Below are positions 60,905 through 64,000 of a stretch of 64,000 bases of DNA, one piece after another. Under the pieces are notes generated by a model. It searched no databases. It worked only from the letters and a program-made list of their open reading frames with translations, and was not told the DNA's origin. The stretch is taken from contig CM056556.1 in NCBI GenBank assembly GCA_029721515.1, positions 11,180,098 to 11,244,097 of the forward strand, read 5' to 3'. The number at the start of each line of letters is the position of its first letter. Within the stretch, counting starts at the first letter, position 1. This stretch comes from Synanceia verrucosa. Its lineage: Eukaryota > Chordata > Actinopteri > Perciformes > Synanceiidae. Position numbers and translations under genes: made by a program.

Positions 60905-62660
60905 ACTTAGATACATTTAGATGGGAGGCTGCTGCGTAAAGTGGCAAAGTTCATTGCATCACCTGTATGTCACATGTTTAACTTATGCTTGGAAAATGGT
61001 GTTTATCCACAAATGTGGAAGATTGCAAAGGTTACCCCACTACCAGAAACATAGCAGAGAATCCTTTGCTGGTCCAAATATTAGACCTGTGAGTATTCTA
61101 CCTGTATTAGGGATATTGATGGAAGAAGTCATTTGCAAGCAAATTCAGTGTTTGACGGAATTAGGCCTAACATAAACATGGAGTGCCAACATGCATATAG
61201 GCCTGGCTATTCCACAAGCACAACATTAATATCAATGACTGATAACTGGCTGAAAGACACTGATAGCAAGTCAGTGGTTGGTGCTGTGCTCCTGGTCTTT
61301 AGTGCAGCATTTGATGTTATAGATCATTAATTAAAACGCTATTAGCATATAATGTTGACATCAGTACTAGTAAGTTAATGGAAAGTTATTTGTGCAATAG
61401 GCAACGAAATGTGCAGTTTGATGGTTCAATTTCAGACATGGTGACCATGCAATGTGGTGTCCCCCAAGGGAGTTGTCTTGTCCCGTTACTAGACTCAGTT
61501 TATGGTAATGATTTACCTTATGTACTGAATAGAGCATCCATGGAAATTTTTAGATCAAATCTGAAATTCCATCTGGTTGTACAGGGTACTATTATTGAAC
61601 AGGTTAGGGAGGCCAAATTATTAGGTGCGATTACTGATAAAACACTTTCTTGGTCAACACATACTTATAAGGTAGCATCTAATGGCGCCTTTCCACTACA
61701 TGGCACGCACGGTACGGCCCAGTTTTGTTGCTTTTCCAATACAACTGAGTACCTCCTCGGCGTAGGCGGGGTTGTCATACGGCAGTGCGAAACTGCCATA
61801 ACTTCATTTGCATGCGACACAGAAAACCGGGAAGAAGAAGAACAACAACAACACAAACAATGGAGGACAAGAAAGTGATCATGTATTTGTTGCTCACTCT
61901 GTGACTTTTTGTCACGCACAAAGCAAAAGAAGAGAGACAGAGAAGACTCCAGGAAGTTTAAAAATAGCGAAGCAGTTGCCGGTATTAAAAATGTCAGAGT
62001 CGGGGTGTTTTTGGCTTTTACAGTCCAATCGGACGTCCCGCATTCAGTGACGCTTGCATTGACGACACTCATTGGCCAATCAGTGGAAGGCAGTTGGCTG
62101 AAGTCGTGTTTTAGTCTCGCTTGGAACCAGGGCTGAGGAGGTACGGAAAAAGTGCCTAGTACCAGGTACCAGGTACCAGTGGAAAAGCACCACAACCGTG
62201 TAGAGCCGTGCTGTACCGTACCACGCCTGTGGAAAAGCGCCATAAGTTGAGTAGAACCATTTCAATGGCAAGGAGGTCAGCACATCTACTGTCAGGTTCA
62301 GCAGTTAAACTGGTAATGCAGTCATTGGCACTGTCCTGTCATACAGAATAGGGCATCATGACTTCCTCTCCACTGCGCTGGGAAGAGGAGTGTAGAGGGG
62401 ATGCATGGAGTGCTGAAATGGATGACAGTAGGCCAAAGGCTGGCTTACAGTATGGTCATATTTTTGTTAAATATTTATCATTTCAAGAAACCTTACTATT
62501 TGTTGCTACAGCTACAATCTGGATAGATATGGCTATGTCACTAGAAATGCCTTTAATATTCACTTTATCTCTACCAAGAACTAAGGCTCTTAAGAGAAAT
62601 ATGATGTACAGAGCAGTGAAATACTGGAATTGGCTACCACCACATATAACTAAATAGAAG
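60905..62660 (+). mobile_element. Degenerate LINE reverse transcriptase, split by an insertion
   Basis: Fragments of a non-LTR reverse transcriptase are readable in several frames: NIRPVSILPVLGILMEE (61071 onward), HAYRPGYSTSTTLISMTDNW (61190), VVGAVLLVFSAAFDVIDH (61276-61330, where VFSAAFD replaces the usual DLSAAFD), and GVPQGSCLVPLLDSVYGNDL (61459). After ASMEI the YADD box and its surroundings are deleted and the frame resumes at FRSNLKFHL. The distal part resumes after the 560-bp TIR element and ends with TKALKRNMMYRAVKYWNWLP at about 62580-62640. The type is Jockey/CR1/L2-like; a finer clade call needs a search. It is dead. Confidence 0.8.
61683..62242. mobile_element. 560-bp Harbinger-like TIR element nested in the LINE
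   Basis: The ends are inverted: left TGGCGCCTTTCCAC, right the complement of TGGCGCTTTTCCAC, with further similarity inside (GGTACGG). The trinucleotide TAA stands at both borders (61680-61682 and 62243-62245), a three-base duplication of the TWA type used by PIF/Harbinger transposons. No transposase domain is recognisable; the 192-codon minus-strand frame that covers it is not a known protein. Removing the element and one TAA joins the LINE frame. Confidence 0.7.
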
Positions 62661-62664
62661 GATA

Positions 62665-64000
62665 TTCAAAACAAAGTTAAAAGAGGCCATTATCTGTAAA
62701 ATAGTAACATTGTCAGGCTGAGTAAATGTCTGACTGTGAACTGCAATTCTCTGTCTAATTCTAAAGAGATGTGTTGAAGAGGAGGAATTTGTTTTGGATT
62801 TGCAATGTTGTTTTGTATTTAAATTATTCAATTATAAATTGTACTGTATCATGTTTTTGATTTGATTGTCTTGTATGAGCATTTGGAAGAACAGTCTTCA
62901 TCATGGTGTAGACTAATGGGGATCTATAAGAAAATTTACAGCCTTGGTTCATCTAAACCATAATAGTGTTTTGTATCTGTATTAGTCCCAGAAAACATTG
63001 ATGTGACTCTAAACGTATTTCAGTGGGAGCGGTGTTTTGCGCTGTGAATTCATCACAGACCGTTTCAGAGCTGCATCTGTCAGAAGTTTGGGTCTGTCAG
63101 AGTCTGTGAGTACATCAGTGTGGATGAGTGGATGTTCTGACAGTGAGTTAGAGAACTTCACTCTGCTCGCGGTTCACACCCCTGAGACTGTGACGTCTTT
63201 GACACCATGAGGCACTCTGACCAAAATACACCTCCTCTGCAGCACAAGGTGGGGAAAGAGCTTTTTCTGAGTCTGTTGTTGTTGGTGACGTCAAATCATT
63301 GCAGCTCATCCTCGAGGATGTCAGGGCTCATCTGCAGAATCAGACATGACAGGACCGAACAGGATCAGCCAAGCCTCTGCAAAATGAGTCCTCTCTAGGT
63401 GACAGTAACTAACAATAGATCTGAAGCTTCATAAACACGGCTGTAAGGCAGGATACCTGCCACCTATTAATTTAAGACTGAATCATGCTCCACTGGGTAC
63501 ATAATTAGTCACTGAGCAACTGAATGAACCGTATCAACCTATAGTAGGCTGAACTTTACATTTCTTTATATATCTTGTCTAATAAATGTAATCAGCCACA
63601 ATCCTGCTGCAATACAAAAAGGCTGGTGAGCGAAGCTTTTGTTCAGAGAGCTGATTGTTCTTCAGGTTCCCGATGAGAAACGGTGGCAAGCGGTAAGAAG
63701 ACGGGATATGGGTGTTACAACTGGGTCTGATCAACTGTGTTAGGAGGAGGGGGGGATAGCTGGGAGGTAAGAGAGGAGAAACACAAGTCAGTAATTATTG
63801 CTGGGTGTTAAAAGAAAGGAGCTGTGAGACAATGAAAGCTGTCACACTGAATACATTCCAACTCCTCAGAGATGAGCTGCTCTTACACATGCTTTATGGT
63901 TTGCTCCTGCATCCAGCATGAGATTGAAAATACTATAAGATGATATAGGGTTTGCTGGCATCTTGTGGTGTGGTTGCAGATCGCAACTAACTGGGTCCCC
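62665..64000. other. No gene seen
   Basis: Past the LINE relic the sequence has only short open frames and no recognised repeat. A G-rich spot (AGGAGGAGGGGGGGATAGCTG) occurs at about 63742-63761. Confidence 0.55.

Noticed and set aside
61665..62243. 192-codon minus-strand frame
   Set aside because: It coincides with the nested TIR element and shows no known domain; its length is probably chance.
55930..64000. A miR-184 gene, expected near ANKRD34C in human
   Set aside because: I looked for the mature sequence on both strands by eye and did not see it here; it may lie outside the window.

Overview
The window reads as nuclear genomic DNA of a ray-finned (teleost) fish. Four protein-coding genes are recognisable, three of them split by standard GT-AG introns. 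The rest is AT-rich non-coding DNA with long (TA)n, (CA)n and (TTA)n arrays and fish-type mobile elements: a decayed Tc1, an RTE-like LINE, tRNA-derived SINEs, another LINE relic and several small terminal-inverted-repeat elements. There are no operons, phage, CRISPR or other bacterial features.

Layout. 1-28 kb holds no gene I can name: a decayed Tc1 transposon (0.25-1.35 kb), a SINE (1.46 kb), small MITE-like remnants, a promoter-like patch with a good splice donor on the minus strand (9.0-9.2 kb), a complete SINE with target-site duplication (11.6-12.0 kb), and long homopyrimidine blocks (22-27.4 kb). 26.5-33.4 kb is znf710 (plus strand), an 11-finger C2H2 protein with a TATA-type promoter and an upstream exon that can extend the reading frame. 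33.7-45.5 kb is idh2 (minus strand), mitochondrial NADP+-dependent isocitrate dehydrogenase. All 11 coding exons can be placed and sum to 451 codons plus stop. It carries an RTE-like LINE relic in intron 3 and a SINE in intron 1. 48.7-52.5 kb is an RDH11/12-like short-chain dehydrogenase (plus strand, 7 coding exons, 328 aa). 53-54.2 kb is a TIR element embedded in (TA)n arrays. 54.3-55.9 kb is ankrd34c (minus strand, single coding exon). 57-64 kb shows no gene, but holds a degenerate LINE with a 560-bp TIR element inserted into it.

Context. znf710 and idh2 lie tail to tail, as ZNF710 and IDH2 do on human 15q26; ankrd34c has its human counterpart on 15q25. The block therefore looks like ancient vertebrate synteny. 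The genes are unrelated in function: a transcription factor, NADPH and 2-oxoglutarate production in mitochondria, retinoid or aldehyde reduction at the ER, and an ankyrin scaffold.

The points most worth a second look are the alternative first exon of znf710 (an in-frame N-terminal extension plus an out-of-frame uORF whose stop overlaps the main start codon), a TIR element in the rdh intron that I could not assign to a family, a perfect 20-bp hairpin containing two CACGTG boxes, and a nested insertion whose removal restores the host LINE's reading frame. Exon limits were derived by hand from splice signals, reading phase and remembered family sequences; no database search was possible.
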